The notes under the pieces: generated by a model
The model's input: the letters and a program-made list of their open reading frames with translations, nothing else
Databases searched by the model: none
Told to the model about the DNA's origin: nothing
Program-made: the position numbers and the translations under genes
In this document: positions 36,662-45,921 of the stretch, piece by piece
Position numbering within the stretch: position 1 is the stretch's first letter
Layout: the number at the start of each line of letters is the position of its first letter
Assembly: GCA_965231865.1 (NCBI GenBank)
Contig: CBDDOJ010000001.1
Span: forward strand, 124,001-188,000
Origin: WTGA01 sp965231865
GTDB taxonomy: Bacteria > Pseudomonadota > Gammaproteobacteria > Arenicellales > Poriferihabitantaceae
Length of the DNA stretch: 64,000 nucleotides
Reading direction: 5' to 3'

Positions 36662-37671
36662 TACAAGGCACGAAGGCGTGCCTCCATAAGTTCGGCAACG
36701 ACGCTCGGCCTGAACCGTTGGGCGGTCTCTATGGATTGATTTCGCAGGGGCACAAACTGCTCCCAGTGATCGACACAGCTCCGTAGTTTCGCAATCAGGT
36801 CGTCCTCATCAATCGCCGCCCATTGACAGGCGTCGACTGGCCAAGTCGTATTCAGCCGGGCCGGAACCATCTGATATCGAACCAGCAGAGAGTTTTCTTC
36901 TGTCATAAACTCCATATTGCCTCCATAACCGGTTGCAACAACCAGGTTTCCGTGTGCCATGGCATCAGATAGGCAAAGACCCCATCCCTCCGAGCAATGG
37001 GGGCTGACATAACAAAGCCCGATATGATGCAATGCATGGATCATCTCGCCGGACATGTTAAATGGCAAGCAAACAAACTGGCGACCTAACGGCGCATTAT
37101 GCCGCGGAGGTGGAGCGTCTGTTTTTGCGATAAAACGGGCTCTACGACCTCGCAAAACTTCTGGCATGAGTTGCAATAATTTTTGAAAATTCTTGCGTGG
37201 GTCGTTAACTTTTGTAATCGTATAAAAATAGAACTCCTCTTCATCGTAGTCGATCATGCGCTTTAGAATTTTCAGTTCCCCTGTGTCGATCACCGGTGGA
37301 TGAATGACATGAGGAATCACGTGAACATTCCCGTAGTGACGATTAAATATGTTCTGGCAAAAGTGAGACGCTGTCCATATTTCATCAACCCAATCCAGAC
37401 TGTGGCGATACAGTTCAGGCAACACATCCGTCTCCCATACTGAATAAGCAATAAGATACTTCTTCTCCATTTCCGGATAAATCATGAAGTATCTTGGAAA
37501 ATTCCACGGTTCATCATGAAGGATGACAATGTCTGCACATGCTGGCTTGTCAACAATCTCCACGCCAATTGACTTCAGGCATTCAATATTCTGAAGACCT
37601 GGTATTCTGTGCCCCTGGTAGCCGCCCAGTTGATAGTAAATTTTTTTCTTCATATTCAACTGCAATGCCAC
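36661..37671 (-). CDS. Glycosyltransferase, GT4-like (GT-B fold)
   Basis: 336 residues. The C-terminal half carries the nucleotide-sugar site YVSPHCSEGWGLCLSDAMAHG, corresponding to the E-x7-E motif of family 4 (here E and D), followed by VVATGYGGNMEFM. The N-terminal half has YQLGGYQGHRIPG and VIPHVIHPP, the usual linker. It would transfer a sugar from a nucleotide donor to a polysaccharide or glycolipid, possibly mannose from the nearby ManC product. It lies 116 bp downstream of a second glycosyltransferase on the same strand. The start MALQLNM could be trimmed to the second ATG. Confidence 0.85.
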   Translation of the reverse strand: MALQLNMKKKIYYQLGGYQGHRIPGLQNIECLKSIGVEIVDKPACADIVILHDEPWNFPRYFMIYPEMEKKYLIAYSVWETDVLPELYRHSLDWVDEIWTASHFCQNIFNRHYGNVHVIPHVIHPPVIDTGELKILKRMIDYDEEEFYFYTITKVNDPRKNFQKLLQLMPEVLRGRRARFIAKTDAPPPRHNAPLGRQFVCLPFNMSGEMIHALHHIGLCYVSPHCSEGWGLCLSDAMAHGNLVVATGYGGNMEFMTEENSLLVRYQMVPARLNTTWPVDACQWAAIDEDDLIAKLRSCVDHWEQFVPLRNQSIETAQRFRPSVVAELMEARLRAL

Positions 37672-37787
37672 ACCTGCGCGGATAATCAGATGGTTTCGAC
37701 TACAAGCCGTTCGATCATTCTGAAAGCGCAGTGCCCTCCTGTTTCACACAGACACCAAGTCCTTTGATCGGTTCCCATTGCCTCTCC

Positions 37788-39542
37788 CTATGGAACAGTA
37801 TTGCTTATATCCAATTTCACCATGCCATATTTTGAAAGCCACAGACATGTTCCAATCACATTTTTCGGATCTGTCGCTTGAAAATATTCGCACAGTTGGC
37901 TTATTCGACACCCATCTGCTGCAACGACCTTGTCGATAAGATTCCCGATATCGTCGGGTTTCAGGAGAATGTCACGGGCGAAACTCGTCACGCTATACTC
38001 CAGCAGCCACCGATAGGTTTGGGTTCCACTTTGCGTCGGCCGGATCATTGTATTGCCGTCGACGGTTCTATCTGCAAATCCCGAAAACACACTCAGTGGG
38101 TCCGGGTTAAAAGGATGCGTACACTGTCGCGATGGGTCCCGGGAACCAATCGCAGGGTCCCGCTCACGCTTAGCCGTTAGTTCGGCGAAAAGATCCAAAT
38201 ACTGCGGTAGAATCCCGGACCAGTCGTACAACTGTTCTACCCGGCGTCGACCGTTATGCCCCATACGATGTCGCTCATCAGAACTCCTCGCCAAACACTC
38301 AATCGCTGCTGCACATGCGGGAATGTCGATGACGGTGAGTTGCGACAGCCCGCCGACATAGTGGGAATAAGAATCTAGGTTCAGTTCATAGCGATTCCCG
38401 AAATACACACCGAGACCGGAATCCTGATCGGGTATGTAGCTTGGTATCAAAAAGCCCGTTTCCATCGGAACGATCGTATCGCGATAGCCACTCCAGTCGC
38501 TTGCGATACAGGGCAATGACGCAGCCATTGCCTCGACAGGAGTCAAACCAAAAGTTTCTTGAAAATTGTCAGGAAGGGAGATAAAAATGTCGGCCGCCGA
38601 CCATATATATCGGGTTTCGTCTCCATCGCCTCCATCGACCCAATGCACTTTGAACGACAAACCGTAATCCTTTGCAAGCATCCTCACTTCGTCAGCCAGA
38701 GGCTCGTCGGATGTTTTCCCTGCCATGATCAGGTGCAGGTTTATCTCACCTTTCAGATTACGTTGTGCATCATTGATCGCGATCCATAATGGTAATGGAT
38801 GGCTCTTTGTCATCGGGTCAATACGGCCAAAACTCAACAATACAACATCATGATCCCCGACCCCATTCGCGCGTCGCCATTCGTACGCAACGGCACGATC
38901 CTCTTCGGTGGAATCAAACTGATCACAATGGATGCCCAGTGGAATAACCGGGAGTTGCAAGGGCAGCGGTGGAACGGTGATGCCCCGACTACCCAGATAT
39001 TCACGATGAAATTCGATTATTCTGAGCACAGCTGCTTTGCCTGCCTCAGATGTGCAGATCAGAGCATCCCATGTTTGCAGTGGCGCAAACAGAAACCGTG
39101 AAAGAAGATTGTAAAGCCGCATCGTCGCGAGAGAATGTGTCAACCCGACGACAGAAAATGCCGTTTCGTGTGTTTTGCGCCGCGTAAATACAATATCGTC
39201 TATGTTGGGTGCGGGAAGAAAGGCTATCCCTGCAGCTTCCAAACCAATCAAATCCCAAAGCGGAAGAATGGGGACCGAAACCCCTTTTATCCCCCGATCA
39301 CTTGCATCGCAGATGAATGCCTTCTTATCGGCATAAGTTGAGGGCATTACCGCAAACCCGCCTCTTGGGAGATGGCGATAGAGAGCTTCCAGAAATCCCA
39401 TTCCCGCCGATCTTCTACCCACGATAGGGGTATTGCCATGACCAAAGCTGTCAGCGTCATAGCAAAGAACCAAATCCGGCCGGGAGGGAAACCGCCTGCG
39501 ACGTCCGTTACTGGGCATTTCAAGGGATTCCTTGGCTTTCAT
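37788..39542 (-). CDS. Glycosyltransferase, GT4-like, with C-terminal extension
   Basis: 584 residues. The N-terminal GT-B domain includes VGLTHSLATMRLYN and VIPLGIHCDQF; the second domain includes LLSFGRIDPMTKSHPL, IWSAADIFISLPDNFQETFGLTPVEAMAASLP-type donor site (E...E in QETFGLTPVEAMA) and PCIASDWSGYRDTIV. After about residue 465 an extra ~115 residues ends in a winged-helix-like segment (KVVAADGCRISQLCEYF, LWLSKYGMVKLD). Such a tail is unusual for a glycosyltransferase. The acceptor is unknown. Confidence 0.85.
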   Translation of the reverse strand: MKAKESLEMPSNGRRRRFPSRPDLVLCYDADSFGHGNTPIVGRRSAGMGFLEALYRHLPRGGFAVMPSTYADKKAFICDASDRGIKGVSVPILPLWDLIGLEAAGIAFLPAPNIDDIVFTRRKTHETAFSVVGLTHSLATMRLYNLLSRFLFAPLQTWDALICTSEAGKAAVLRIIEFHREYLGSRGITVPPLPLQLPVIPLGIHCDQFDSTEEDRAVAYEWRRANGVGDHDVVLLSFGRIDPMTKSHPLPLWIAINDAQRNLKGEINLHLIMAGKTSDEPLADEVRMLAKDYGLSFKVHWVDGGDGDETRYIWSAADIFISLPDNFQETFGLTPVEAMAASLPCIASDWSGYRDTIVPMETGFLIPSYIPDQDSGLGVYFGNRYELNLDSYSHYVGGLSQLTVIDIPACAAAIECLARSSDERHRMGHNGRRRVEQLYDWSGILPQYLDLFAELTAKRERDPAIGSRDPSRQCTHPFNPDPLSVFSGFADRTVDGNTMIRPTQSGTQTYRWLLEYSVTSFARDILLKPDDIGNLIDKVVAADGCRISQLCEYFQATDPKNVIGTCLWLSKYGMVKLDISNTVP

Positions 39543-39652
39543 GGTGGGTAATGGCCTGAATCCGGCTTAAAATATCCAGAAAGCACTGTCTGCTTCCATC
39601 AAGTCTTCGTCACAAGGACAGACCCACATTCACAGGCGAGGATAACCTTGCC

Positions 39653-42124
39653 TCAACCTGGAATTAAGGGCGTATCCCCGGGATGGGCCTGTAATGCAAA
39701 GGAAACACCCCCCGTGCTGGGGTGTTGCGGTGCAGGACTGTCGTCCTTTAGATACTTCAAAATCCCGCCCACCGATTGCAACGCCGTTTGTATGGAACCT
39801 TCTACCCAGCCGCTTAAACCTGGAGAGGCGGCTGCCTCTCCCGCGATAAACAATCCTGTGTACGCACTTGTCTCGGGGTTATAACTGGTCATACCAAAGA
39901 CTTGTGTGGTACGGAATTCGGAATAAAGCGCAACCCCGGAGTTTGCGTCCCCGTAATCGGTTCCGCGGCCCGGTTGTGCCATGCGCCATGCGGCATTAAA
40001 CCCGTCGACCTTTTCCCAGACGATGTACTTTGCCTGATTGTTTGCCAGTGCCCATTCGAGATGCTGATCATACTGGTTACCGAAACCATAGATATCAACC
40101 ATCTGCCGCCAAGCCGTACGAGTGGCGGTTTCGAGGTCGTCCGCTGTCCATGATTGTGCATTGTAATCCCAACCATAATTCAGCATCAGGGTGCCCGACT
40201 TGGTCAGCGGTCCGAAGTTGTTTGTGTCGTTAACTTTGGTCGCCCAGTGATAATTGTCGAAGGTATAAATCTGACGAATGGTCTTGTCGGTCAGAGTGGT
40301 TACGATCAAGTCATTATTTGGGTTGTCGGGATCGCTGCTTTCGCGCTGCATCCAGAATGCCGCACTGTTACCGTCTGAGGTCATGTTCGGGAAGTTAATT
40401 GCGATCTTACTGTTGTTATTAATTCTTGTGCGCTTGATGTAGGACATTACTCTTGACGGTACAAAGCCATCCGGGCTTGGAAACATTTCCACCGTCCGTA
40501 AGGCCGACGGAGCTGCCGTGACAATGACTGCCGTATAGGTGGTTGACGTCTGCTTAAACTCATCGTCTTGTGTTGTCACAGAAATTCCGTTTTGAACCTG
40601 TTCTATTGAGACAACTTTGTCAGTAATGACTTGCTCTCGTGTCTCATTCCAAAGACAGGTTAGTTCGGGCGATTGTTTTGCAAGGGTGAAATCAGTCAGG
40701 AATGGCTGCAACAAATATCCGGCACCACCACGGAAATAGTCCTGATTGGAATCCGCAGCCTGGAGCGCGATGCGCAGCAATTCCATAAACGTCGAATAAT
40801 AAAACATCGCAAACGGCCCGGTCCCGGTTCCAATCTCACCAAACATTTCCACCAATGAAATATTAAGTTCACCCCATTGATCCTGGTAAGCCGAACTATC
40901 TTCCCATCCGGCTGCAATCAACACCTCCCGCAAAGACATTTTGTCAAACCTGTCAATCAGACCCTGCCACGCTTGGGAGATTGCCGTGGCTCCGGCCAAT
41001 GTTGGGGTTTTCGTATAATCAGAATAAAGCTCCAGTATCGGGGTCAGTATCCCCTTGTAAGGCTGATCAGGATCGGTATCTCCAAAGAGAAGATCAAAGT
41101 ACTGATACGTCAGGTTACGGACCGCATCGTTTGAATCAGCAAGGGTTGTTCCTGCGATTACACGATCAGTTTGTGCATAGCCTCCTGACGTGGGAGGACT
41201 GGCGCTTTTGCGGTCCTTAAAAATACCCTTTGTATGGTAAACAGTGTCATAGACAACGGTGTCATCATCACCGGGGATGGTCACCCCACCCCGATCCGGA
41301 TTGGGCTGGTTCTTGGCCGCATACAGACCGGGGTCACGAAACGGCGTCCATGGAGTGGTGAAAGAATCTCCAAAATAATAGTCATTCCTGAAAACTGTAT
41401 CGGCATACGTTCGCAATGTGAGATGCGTTGCAGGAAAGCGCATACCGCCGAGTTCGGCGACACGACGACCCCATGCATGCGTATTGCTTTCGTTCGGTTT
41501 GGCGCTGGCCACCGTTAGCGGGTCGGTAGGATACCAACCAGCTCCAGCGCCGCCCAATTCTCCATTGCCACCGTAATCCCAACTGTAGATGCGCCCAAAT
41601 GGACGCGCGTATGTATTGCCATCGGGGTCGTGCTGCGTCTGCATCTCATAGAAGACCGGTTTCAAACCAATTTTCATGAGTTCATACCCTGCAACAAGCC
41701 CCGCGGCACCAGCCCCCACAATAGCTACCGGCATGCCCAGATAGGCTTGGGGAACTTCATTGACCATGCTGAAGTTTTCCGGCATCCCTTTAGTGCCGAA
41801 AGTTCCATTGGACGCACTGTCTACAAGATCAGGAAAATTCCAGTTGAACAAGCTGACTGCATTATTGTCCTGATCATTTTGGAACGGTGTTTGATAGTCT
41901 GGCAACCGGTCCCGGTAATATACGTCTGCCTCAGTTTCCGCCAAGATACTGGAGAGTGATTGTGCCTGTGCAATGCCCGAAACGAGGTTTAACTTGGTTG
42001 TCGCTGCGGCCATCAAAGCCAATCCCGACAACCGCATAAACTCCCGACGGTCAAACAAATGTTCAGCAACTTTTTTTTGCTCGGCATCAACCGATTTATT
42101 GTTTGGTTTACCTGTTGTCATCAT
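39653..42124 (-). CDS. Tat-exported FAD-dependent amine oxidase
   Basis: 823 residues. The twin-arginine motif DRREFMRLSGLALMAAA (residues 25-41) and the following hydrophobic stretch predict folded export to the periplasm. The dinucleotide fold VAIVGAGAAGLVAGYELMKIG (about 130-150) binds FAD. The C terminus has GLFIAGEAAASPGLSGWVEGS, the closing FAD motif of flavin monoamine/L-amino acid oxidases. It would oxidise an amine or amino acid to an imine with release of peroxide. It precedes, on the same strand, the two glycosyltransferases and follows a 322-bp regulatory gap. The protein is larger than usual (about 450-700), with several inserts. Confidence 0.88.
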   Translation of the reverse strand: MMTTGKPNNKSVDAEQKKVAEHLFDRREFMRLSGLALMAAATTKLNLVSGIAQAQSLSSILAETEADVYYRDRLPDYQTPFQNDQDNNAVSLFNWNFPDLVDSASNGTFGTKGMPENFSMVNEVPQAYLGMPVAIVGAGAAGLVAGYELMKIGLKPVFYEMQTQHDPDGNTYARPFGRIYSWDYGGNGELGGAGAGWYPTDPLTVASAKPNESNTHAWGRRVAELGGMRFPATHLTLRTYADTVFRNDYYFGDSFTTPWTPFRDPGLYAAKNQPNPDRGGVTIPGDDDTVVYDTVYHTKGIFKDRKSASPPTSGGYAQTDRVIAGTTLADSNDAVRNLTYQYFDLLFGDTDPDQPYKGILTPILELYSDYTKTPTLAGATAISQAWQGLIDRFDKMSLREVLIAAGWEDSSAYQDQWGELNISLVEMFGEIGTGTGPFAMFYYSTFMELLRIALQAADSNQDYFRGGAGYLLQPFLTDFTLAKQSPELTCLWNETREQVITDKVVSIEQVQNGISVTTQDDEFKQTSTTYTAVIVTAAPSALRTVEMFPSPDGFVPSRVMSYIKRTRINNNSKIAINFPNMTSDGNSAAFWMQRESSDPDNPNNDLIVTTLTDKTIRQIYTFDNYHWATKVNDTNNFGPLTKSGTLMLNYGWDYNAQSWTADDLETATRTAWRQMVDIYGFGNQYDQHLEWALANNQAKYIVWEKVDGFNAAWRMAQPGRGTDYGDANSGVALYSEFRTTQVFGMTSYNPETSAYTGLFIAGEAAASPGLSGWVEGSIQTALQSVGGILKYLKDDSPAPQHPSTGGVSFALQAHPGDTPLIPG

Positions 42125-42446
42125 ATGGGTCCCTTGGGTGGAAGGTTAAGTTCAGTGATTTGTGTGCGGCATACGTACACACATCAACGTATTTCGATAT
42201 TCGTCTGTGTATGTGCGCCCATCATTCCTGATCCACCCACTTGTACAATCCATGGGGAGCACACTGGAACCTGGATCATGGGGTTCATACACATTGACAG
42301 GCACATTGACAGGCACATTGACAGGCACATTGACAGATTTCGATAGACTTCAGTTTCCAGGAAACAACAAGCGCACCCAACGAGTACCCGTGATCGGAAC
42401 ACTCCTGTTTCGTGAGGACAATACTATAAGCCGTACCAGTCTCTTT
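42125..42446. other. Regulatory gap between pxpC-like and amine oxidase genes
   Basis: 322 bp with no credible gene. It contains a short tandem array (42289-42336). The amine-oxidase ribosome-binding site on the minus strand is CACCCAAGGG-like just before 42124. The preceding operon probably ends here, but I find no strong terminator. Confidence 0.5.
42289..42336. repeat. Four tandem copies of a 12-bp unit
   Basis: GCACATTGACAG is repeated head to tail at 42301-42312, 42313-42324 and 42325-42336, preceded by a copy with one change at 42289-42300 (A for the first G). The period of 12 keeps the copies about one helix turn apart, which would suit cooperative protein binding. It is about 165-210 bp upstream of the amine oxidase start. 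Confidence 0.85.
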
Positions 42447-43421
42447 CTAAGTGAGAGCTTCGCGCAACGCGGCAAGAATGGCCGTGCGCTCAGCTCTTGC
42501 CTGAAGCGCAGTTTTCATATCCACCTGAACAAAGCGAGTTGGTGTATTCGGTTGTAATTGACCAATCAGGTCCATATCGGCAGAAATGATGCTCCCAATC
42601 ATGAAGTACCCCCCGCCGGAAACCGCATCGCGATGCAGGATGATCGGTTCTGTGCCGCTTGGAACCTGAACAGAACCATAGGGATAACAGGCATCCGTAA
42701 TATTCGACGGATCCGATCCCGCCCCGAAGGGTTGATCCCGCTGCACGAACTCCATCGGCTGACCGCCTTGAAATCGATAGCCCATCCTGTCGGCCTCATT
42801 GGCAACTTTCCAGGTGTCTTCAAAAAAAGCCCTTTGCGACGCCTCCGTGACACGATGCCAGTAAAGCCCCGGCAACATCCGCAGTTCAGCCGGCGTATCG
42901 GGGGTCCGGCGAAGAGCTTCGGGAACCGATTTGCCTGATCGCCCCGTTGCTTTGTCTGTCCCAATCGGCAATGTGTCGCCAGCCAGAATCGCTCGACCTT
43001 CATAGCCACCCAAAGCACCTATCGCATAGGTAGACCTGCTGCCCAAAGCAGGAGGGGTGACAATGCCACCAGAGATTGCGATATAGGCCCGGGCCCCGGT
43101 ACGAAGAAAATCAAAACTCAATACGTCGCCACTTCGGACGGTGATGGCCGTCCAACCGGGTTGCACCGCACCATTTACTTTTGGAGGCAGGTCGGCACCA
43201 CAAACAGCGACGGTAGTGTCCTCGGTGAACTCAAGTTCGGGCCCCATGAAGACGGCCTCCAACCCAGCCGCATCTTCGGCATTCCCAACCAGCAGGTTCG
43301 CCGCACGCAACGCCATGCGGTCCATTGCACCACCCATCGGAATACCGAGGTGATAATAACCAGGACGACCCAGGTCCTGAATCGTCGTCAGAATACCTGG
43401 TGTGATGACATTAATCGGCAT
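42447..43421 (-). CDS. pxpC: PxpC/KipA-type carboxyltransferase subunit (AHS2 domain)
   Basis: 324 residues. PGILTTIQDLGRPGYYHLGIPMGGAMD is the opening of the AHS2 (allophanate hydrolase subunit 2) fold, and ITGSVIISADMDLIGQLQPNTP-like segments close it. In PxpABC the protein takes part in ATP-dependent opening of 5-oxoproline; in urea carboxylase the same fold forms half of the carboxyltransferase domain. It overlaps pxpB by 11 bp. The adjacent genes for a biotin carboxylase and carrier favour a biotin-dependent enzyme. Confidence 0.9.
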   Translation of the reverse strand: MPINVITPGILTTIQDLGRPGYYHLGIPMGGAMDRMALRAANLLVGNAEDAAGLEAVFMGPELEFTEDTTVAVCGADLPPKVNGAVQPGWTAITVRSGDVLSFDFLRTGARAYIAISGGIVTPPALGSRSTYAIGALGGYEGRAILAGDTLPIGTDKATGRSGKSVPEALRRTPDTPAELRMLPGLYWHRVTEASQRAFFEDTWKVANEADRMGYRFQGGQPMEFVQRDQPFGAGSDPSNITDACYPYGSVQVPSGTEPIILHRDAVSGGGYFMIGSIISADMDLIGQLQPNTPTRFVQVDMKTALQARAERTAILAALREALT

Positions 43422-44286
43422 AAAGAGCCTCCATTAGCTTAGCATTGGTTCCGTCGATATCTGCATTATAAGCAGTGAGATCGAATGTCACGTTACGGAC
43501 GCGTGGTTCGAATTGCCCAGCTTCCACATCAGTCAGTATTGCATCATACCCGTCCCGCTGAATCGGCTTCCATTTTACAATATCACCCGGACGGAAAAAC
43601 ACCATGAAATCCTTGAGATAACTGACCTGCTGTGTTGGGTCGTAGATCGGCATTGGCGTGATGCCAAACATCTGATAGCCACCAGCACCGCGCACCGAAT
43701 AGATGCAAGAGAAGCACCCCCCGTAGCCTACCGTCAATTTGGGTGTGTCCGTACGCGGGCGCAGATACTTCGGTACCTCAATCTGACGCGGTCGATCCAC
43801 CATCTGATAAAGAAAAGGCAAGCCCGATACAAATCCCACCATCGATACGAACCAGGGTGCGCCAGAATGAGCCTCGACAAAGGCTTGGACATCGGCATAA
43901 CCGTTAATCTGTGCAGCATATTCGATGTCGGTCGATGCCGGGTCCTGATGACGCTCACGAAAACGCATCACTGTCTCATGGGTCCAAGGGTCCTGATAAT
44001 AGACTGGCACCTCAATAATTCGTGTATCCAGTCTGGATTCAGCCTGTTCGGCATCGTCCTCCATTTCTTTTATCAACCCAAGCAGTTTTTCAGGATGAAT
44101 GGTGTCAGGATTAAACTTGATCTGAAACGATGCATTGGCCGGGCAGATTTCGGTCACCCCGGGGATATTTTCATCCCGTACTGCATTTGTGATGGCCAAC
44201 GATACAAAAAACGCCTCTAGTGACATGGCTTCGTCCACCTCCACAAAAAGGTGCTCGTCACCACCAAATGTATACCGACAACTCAT
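43411..44286 (-). CDS. pxpB: PxpB/KipI-type subunit (AHS1 domain)
   Basis: 291 residues, longer than typical PxpB (~220) owing to an N-terminal extension. The AHS1 core includes IEVPVYYQDPWTHETVMRF, WFVSMVGFVSGLPFLYQM and GYGGCFSCIYSVRGAGGYQM (nucleotide-binding-like Gly-rich loop), then FFRPGDIVKWKPI. In urea carboxylase AHS1 and AHS2 together form the carboxyltransferase. It overlaps the carboxylase gene by four bases. It probably forms a complex with the next protein, as KipI-KipA do. Confidence 0.9.
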   Translation of the reverse strand: MSCRYTFGGDEHLFVEVDEAMSLEAFFVSLAITNAVRDENIPGVTEICPANASFQIKFNPDTIHPEKLLGLIKEMEDDAEQAESRLDTRIIEVPVYYQDPWTHETVMRFRERHQDPASTDIEYAAQINGYADVQAFVEAHSGAPWFVSMVGFVSGLPFLYQMVDRPRQIEVPKYLRPRTDTPKLTVGYGGCFSCIYSVRGAGGYQMFGITPMPIYDPTQQVSYLKDFMVFFRPGDIVKWKPIQRDGYDAILTDVEAGQFEPRVRNVTFDLTAYNADIDGTNAKLMEALYAD

Positions 44287-45668
44287 GCGGCCTTACCTCC
44301 CTCTTCTGTAGCAAATTTATGGGTATTGGCATGAAGCCAGCGCTCCAGCCATTGAGTATGAACTCCGTTAGCCTGAATCTCAGGCTCCTCAAGCAGTACG
44401 GAAAACAGCGGTGCCGTGCACGCAAGTCCGTCGATTCGCAACACATCCAGTGCCTGCGCCAGTCGTGCGAGTGCTGCGGCGCGACCCTCACCATGCACGA
44501 TCAATTTACCAAGAAGTGAGTCATAAAATGGGGGTACAACATAGCCATCATAAAGCATGTGATCAATGCGGATGCCCTCCCCTGCAGGCAGGTTCAAATG
44601 GGATACCATACCCGGAAAAGGCATGAAATGGTTCGATGGATCCTCCGCATTCAGACGTACTTCGATAGCGTGCCCGGACAAAGTGACGTCTTCCTGGTCG
44701 ATGGATAACTCAGCACCCCCTGCGATGCGGATCATCTCGGAGACCAAATCCAGTCCGGTGATCATCTCGGTAACCGGGTGTTCGACCTGAATACGGGTGT
44801 TCATTTCGATAAAGAAAAAGTCGCGCGTCTTGTCGTCGAAAAGATATTCAACCGTCCCCGCCCCTTTATATCCCACGCTGCGAGCCAGGTCGACGGCAGA
44901 GCCGCAGAGTCTTGCGCGTGTCGACTCGTCCAGCGCGGTCGACGGGGCTTCTTCCCATACTTTCTGTCGACGCCGCTGGAGAGAACATTCGCGCTCCCAG
45001 CAGTGGATCGCATTCACCCCGTCACCAAGTATCTGTACCTCGATATGGCGGGCATTCTCAATCACCTTCTCCACATACACCCCACCGTCGCCAAAAGCCG
45101 CTAACGCCTCCGTAGAGGCTTGTGGAGCCATGGCATTAAATTCTTCCACCGTTCTGGCGATACGGATACCACGCCCTCCCCCACCGGCAGACGCCTTTAT
45201 CATCACGGGAAACCCAACCTCCCTGGCAATTTGCGCGCCCTCCTCCGGTGTTACGATGCCCTCGGATCCAGGTACAGTCGGCACTCCGGCCTTGTCCGCC
45301 TGTGCGCGGGCCATCGCCTTGTCACCCATGAGCCGGATCGTATCCCCCGATGGGCCCACAAATACCAGCCCCGCTTCTGCCACCGCATCAGCAAACGCTG
45401 CATTCTCGGCCAAAAAGCCATATCCAGGGTGGACAGCATCCGCTCCTGTCGACCGGGCAGCACCCAAAATAGCCTCTACATTCAAATAAGACTTCGCAGC
45501 CTGCGGTGGGCCAATCTCAACCGCCTCATCGGCCATTCTCACTGCCAGCATGTCCGCATCAGCGGTGGAATAGACTGCCACGGTTGCTATACCCAAACTC
45601 CGGGCAGCGCGGATGACCCGCACCGCGATCTCACCACGGTTGGCGATCAAGAGCTTGGTGACAGCCAT
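44283..45668 (-). CDS. Biotin carboxylase subunit, dedicated to the Pxp-type cluster
   Basis: 461 residues with LLIANRGEIAVRVIRAARSLGI at the start, the ATP-grasp lid VMIKASAGGGGRGIRIART, ECSLQRRRQKVWEEAPS and EMNTRIQVEHPVTEMITG. These residues carboxylate the biotin of a carrier protein with bicarbonate and ATP. It is a second copy beside the housekeeping accC at 58125-59477 and clearly different from it. It shares one base with the carrier gene (45668), making a compact operon of carrier, carboxylase, AHS1 and AHS2. Confidence 0.93.
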   Translation of the reverse strand: MAVTKLLIANRGEIAVRVIRAARSLGIATVAVYSTADADMLAVRMADEAVEIGPPQAAKSYLNVEAILGAARSTGADAVHPGYGFLAENAAFADAVAEAGLVFVGPSGDTIRLMGDKAMARAQADKAGVPTVPGSEGIVTPEEGAQIAREVGFPVMIKASAGGGGRGIRIARTVEEFNAMAPQASTEALAAFGDGGVYVEKVIENARHIEVQILGDGVNAIHCWERECSLQRRRQKVWEEAPSTALDESTRARLCGSAVDLARSVGYKGAGTVEYLFDDKTRDFFFIEMNTRIQVEHPVTEMITGLDLVSEMIRIAGGAELSIDQEDVTLSGHAIEVRLNAEDPSNHFMPFPGMVSHLNLPAGEGIRIDHMLYDGYVVPPFYDSLLGKLIVHGEGRAAALARLAQALDVLRIDGLACTAPLFSVLLEEPEIQANGVHTQWLERWLHANTHKFATEEGGKAA

Positions 45669-45904
45669 CAGTCCACCAACAGCAAAACCTGTCCCGCCGA
45701 TACTGGTTCGCCGTCCTCCGCTTCGAAACGACGCACCATACCAGCGACATCTGCCTTGACCTCATGAAACATTTTCATGACTTCGATCAGGCCAATCGTG
45801 TCACCCTCGTCCACAGCATCGCCTTCCGATTTGAAGGCTGGCTGATCTGGAGCTGGCTTGCGATAAAAGGTGCCGGGAAGGGGGGATCTGATTTCTTTTG
45901 ACAT
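45668..45904 (-). CDS. Short biotin carboxyl carrier protein
   Basis: 78 residues, little more than a biotinyl domain. The biotin lysine is K44 in IGLIEVMKMFHEV, and the second half-motif lies near VSAGQVLLLVD. It lacks the long N-terminal region of AccB. The gene adjoins a dedicated biotin carboxylase, so it should shuttle carboxybiotin from that enzyme to the AHS1/AHS2 pair. It depends on BirA for biotinylation. Confidence 0.92.
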   Translation of the reverse strand: MSKEIRSPLPGTFYRKPAPDQPAFKSEGDAVDEGDTIGLIEVMKMFHEVKADVAGMVRRFEAEDGEPVSAGQVLLLVD

Positions 45905-45921
45905 GGTGCTTTCTCTTAAAT

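Noticed and set aside
42289..42336. CRISPR-like short repeats
   Set aside because: The units are 12 bp, directly joined without spacers, and no cas gene is in the window.
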